Source of the DNA: Terriglobales bacterium
GTDB lineage: Bacteria; Acidobacteriota; Terriglobia; Terriglobales; Acidobacteriaceae
DNA: 49,289 nt
NCBI GenBank assembly: GCA_015654835.1
Contig: JAATGG010000122.1
Span: forward strand, 1-49,289
Direction of reading: 5' to 3'
In this document: piece after piece, positions 48,201 through 49,289 of the stretch
How the letters are laid out: every line of letters starts with the position of its first letter
How positions within the stretch are numbered: the stretch's first letter is position 1
Program-made: the position numbers and the translations under genes
The notes under the pieces: model-generated
The model's input: the letters and a program-made list of their open reading frames with translations, nothing else
Told to the model about the DNA's origin: nothing
The model's database searches: none

Positions 48201-49289
48201 TTCCGCCAGGCAGTGTGCTCGTCAGCGTCAGGGTTGCCGGTGCGGTCACGATGGTTTCGAGGGCACTGACATTTTGTGGAGTTGGCAAACTGGAATCCGT
48301 TACCCCGACCGTCACGGAAGAGCTGCCGCTTGCCGTCGGCGTGCCGCTCACGGTGCATCCACTCAGGCTGAGCCCCGCAGGAAGGGACCCGGTAATCGCA
48401 CAGATGTAGGGCGTCACACCCCCATTGGCGCCAATCGTAGCGCTGAACGGCACGCCCACAGTTCCATTGGGCAAGGTTCCCGTTAGTGTCAAGGTTGCTG
48501 GCGCAATCACGATGGTTTCGAGGGCGCTGGCATTTTGTGCCGGTGTGCCGCCATCGGTCACCTTCACGGTCACGGCAAAGCTGCCTGCTGTCGTCGGCGT
48601 GCCACTCACGGTGCATCCACTCAGGCTCAGTCCGCCGGGCAAGCTACCTGTGATTGAGCAACTGTGAGGCAAAGTTCCCCCGCTCGCAAGGATGGACGCG
48701 TTGTAGCCCACGCCCAGGGTTCCGTTGGGCAGCGTTCCTATCAGCGTCAGGGTTGTCGGAGCAATGGAGATCGTATTGTTCGCATTGACCGTTTGTGCCG
48801 GAGAACCTGAATCTGTCACCCTCACCGTCACCGTTGAGTTGCCTGCGGTGGTCGGCGTGCCGCTGACCGTGCAGTCAGTGAGCGTCAGCCCCGCAGGCAG
48901 CGTCCCCGTAATCGAGCACGTATAGGGCGCAGTTCCACCACTTGCCGAGATGACCCCGCTGTAGCTTACGCCAACGGTGCCGTTTGGTAGCGTGCTCGCT
49001 AAAGTCAGCTGCGCCGCATTGATGGTGATCGTCTCATTTGCACTTGCATTCTGAGCGGGCGAGCCGGAGTCTGTGACCTTCACCGTCACCGTTGAGCTGT
49101 CTGTAGTCGTCGGCGTGCCGCTGACCGTGCAACCTGTAAGCACCAGCCCCGCCGGCAGCGTTCCTGTGATCGAGCAGGTATAAGGCAAGGTGCCGCCGGT
49201 CGCAGTAATGGTCGAGCTATAGCCGACGCCTGCAATGCCGTTTGGCAGCACATTTACGATGGTTAGGGCTGATGGCGCGACCACGATGG
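45283..49289 (-). CDS. Giant Ig-repeat surface/secreted protein, N-terminus outside window
   Basis: The reading frame is open to the right window edge, so the N-terminus and signal peptide are missing; at least 1,334 residues are seen. Residues up to about 780 form nine tandem domains of 86-88 aa of the He_PIG/putative-Ig type, each beginning near LTLTGTLPNGTVGV and containing SGGTxPYTCSITG, LPAGL, CTVSGTPTTAGS and VTVKVTDS. Each of the first eight has two Cys (PYTCSI and GCTVSG), probably an intradomain disulfide. Repeat nine lacks both. The remaining 500 or so residues are unique (LTGPYAYLFQGYDD, GSFTADGTGGIS, LNGTYVETTVPAS), a type common in acidobacterial secreted proteins. Probable adhesin or surface matrix protein. 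Confidence 0.85.
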   Translation of the reverse strand, partial: IVVAPSALTIVNVLPNGIAGVGYSSTITATGGTLPYTCSITGTLPAGLVLTGCTVSGTPTTTDSSTVTVKVTDSGSPAQNASANETITINAAQLTLASTLPNGTVGVSYSGVISASGGTAPYTCSITGTLPAGLTLTDCTVSGTPTTAGNSTVTVRVTDSGSPAQTVNANNTISIAPTTLTLIGTLPNGTLGVGYNASILASGGTLPHSCSITGSLPGGLSLSGCTVSGTPTTAGSFAVTVKVTDGGTPAQNASALETIVIAPATLTLTGTLPNGTVGVPFSATIGANGGVTPYICAITGSLPAGLSLSGCTVSGTPTASGSSSVTVGVTDSSLPTPQNVSALETIVTAPATLTLTSTLPGGTVGGAYSAAITASNGTPPYTCSITGTLPAGLSLTGCTVSGTPTVAGSSAVTVKVTDASAPTPQTASASETVVIGPAALALTGTLPNGAVGTSYNATIGASGGTTPYACSITGTLPSGLILNGCIVSGTPTTAGNSSLTVKVTDSGSPTQTASSNETIVINSPPLILTTTTLPNGTVGVPYTAPIGINGGTSPYTCSITGTLPGGLVLSGCTVSGTPTTAGSATVTLHVSDSSSPGQTTSGPETIIISHAALALTGALPNGTVGVAYTGMITASGGTSPYSCSVTGPLPSGLTLSGCTVSGTPTAVGTSTFSVTVTDSDSPVETVSGSESITINPSGTLSLTATLPGATVGAAYSYSFQATGGTPPYSYAIAAGALPDGLTLASDGALSGTPTAAGASSFTVTVTDSASTPATASLPLVLLVKYAPGSNDAELTGPYAYLFQGYDDVVAGVLAYKTAAVGSFTADGTGGISAGELDANHQSSNPSGTTVESQNFLGTYQVNADNRGMITITTLNTDGTTDQTFTYAISLTVPVSPATISTQGSLTEFDDNELTGTKGSGTLLAQTPSAFTAGLNGSYAFGLEGDTPCLISCTVGLASGPVATVGQFTAGGPGNISTGEADTNTASLNYPHAPLTGSSQTADANGRLQLEMVNTGISDGLYPTDYAAYIVNANMVFVMSTDKHSSYTLLAGTARLQSSSLFNNASLNGALVGYENAQVNPGLLGSVLQSVLNYSSATLFRMSGNGTGTCNTSNVDSGGLTGLINNLTGVSNGQKSNLLTALLGSYGSTGSAACTAASNGRAELDYPGHSGAISLLLQLLGLSSGPPAPRIAYLVSPNTGYFLETGYAGLGQFEPQTGAPFSLATLNGTYVETTVPASSLASINTSGYFTANGAGAANYTLDENIGVGTLNVLQLGTTATTTYSLSNPNNNVTPATAGRYVLANGTIVIYAISPTRFALVDTNATATSPSISLLY
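46935..49284 (-). repeat. Tandem 258-264-bp coding repeats (nine Ig-like units)
   Basis: Within the Ig-repeat gene the DNA recurs about every 260 bp, with short identical blocks such as those coding GCTVSGTPT and PNGTVGV. The copies are diverged, so they are old duplications, but they remain possible sites for recombination and for assembly collapse. Confidence 0.85.

Noticed and set aside
45815..49289. Regularly spaced repeats on the right that could suggest a CRISPR array
   Set aside because: The period is about 260 bp, the copies are diverged, and they translate cleanly into Ig-like domains on the minus strand.

Overview
The window looks like a chromosomal segment of an acidobacterium, probably Acidobacteriaceae/Terriglobia. 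This is inferred from protein style (DUF1844 protein, AIM24 protein, secreted Ig-repeat protein with an acidobacterial-type C-terminal region, GC-rich housekeeping genes) and not from a phylogenetic marker. Its centrepiece is a one-strand cluster for an iron-only (Fe-only, Anf) nitrogenase at 22.5-34.1 kb.

Layout. 1-17.1 kb is GC-rich core genome: tRNA-Met 3' end, S41 protease, class A penicillin-binding protein, ribF, an MBL-fold hydrolase, a DUF1844 protein, a YgfZ-like protein, a secreted zinc-peptidase-like protein, an AI-2E family permease, an AIM24 protein, a GH3 beta-glucosidase, a YihY/BrkB membrane protein and pyruvate kinase, closed by a 20-bp perfect terminator hairpin. Directly after it base composition falls: single 60-base lines counted by hand give 36/60 G+C at 15421 against 28/60 at 18481. 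There follow a PAS-PAS-GGDEF-EAL protein, an IS200-type transposase remnant, and a three-gene methionine-sulfoxide repair group (exported thioredoxin-like protein, exported MsrB, free-Met-R-sulfoxide reductase).

22.5-34.1 kb, all on the minus strand and read in the order nifB, nifV, anfA, anfH, anfD, anfG, anfK, a gamma-glutamylcyclotransferase-fold protein, anfO and a small flavin-binding split-barrel protein. AnfH is the iron protein, AnfDGK the catalytic protein, NifB makes the cofactor core, NifV makes homocitrate, AnfO is an Anf-specific maturation factor and AnfA the sigma-54 activator. Sigma-54 -24/-12 promoters sit before anfH and nifB, and both have GTAC-N6-GTRY elements about 200-275 bp further upstream, so one activator probably drives both units. 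No Mo-nitrogenase genes (nifDK, nifEN), no V-nitrogenase genes and no nifU/nifS lie in the window.

34.5-39.3 kb is degraded or sparse: a truncated and frameshifted cbtA, an acyltransferase-3/SGNH protein, and about 1.6 kb without a convincing gene. 39.3-43.8 kb holds a tight four-gene set: two paralogous small secreted proteins, a chaperone-like Ig-fold protein, and a large outer-membrane protein with a secretin-type N domain, a predicted beta-rich barrel and C-terminal Ig-like domains. It may be an unrecognised surface-fibre or secretion system. 44.6-49.3 kb carries an outer-membrane barrel protein and a giant Ig-repeat surface protein that runs off the right edge.
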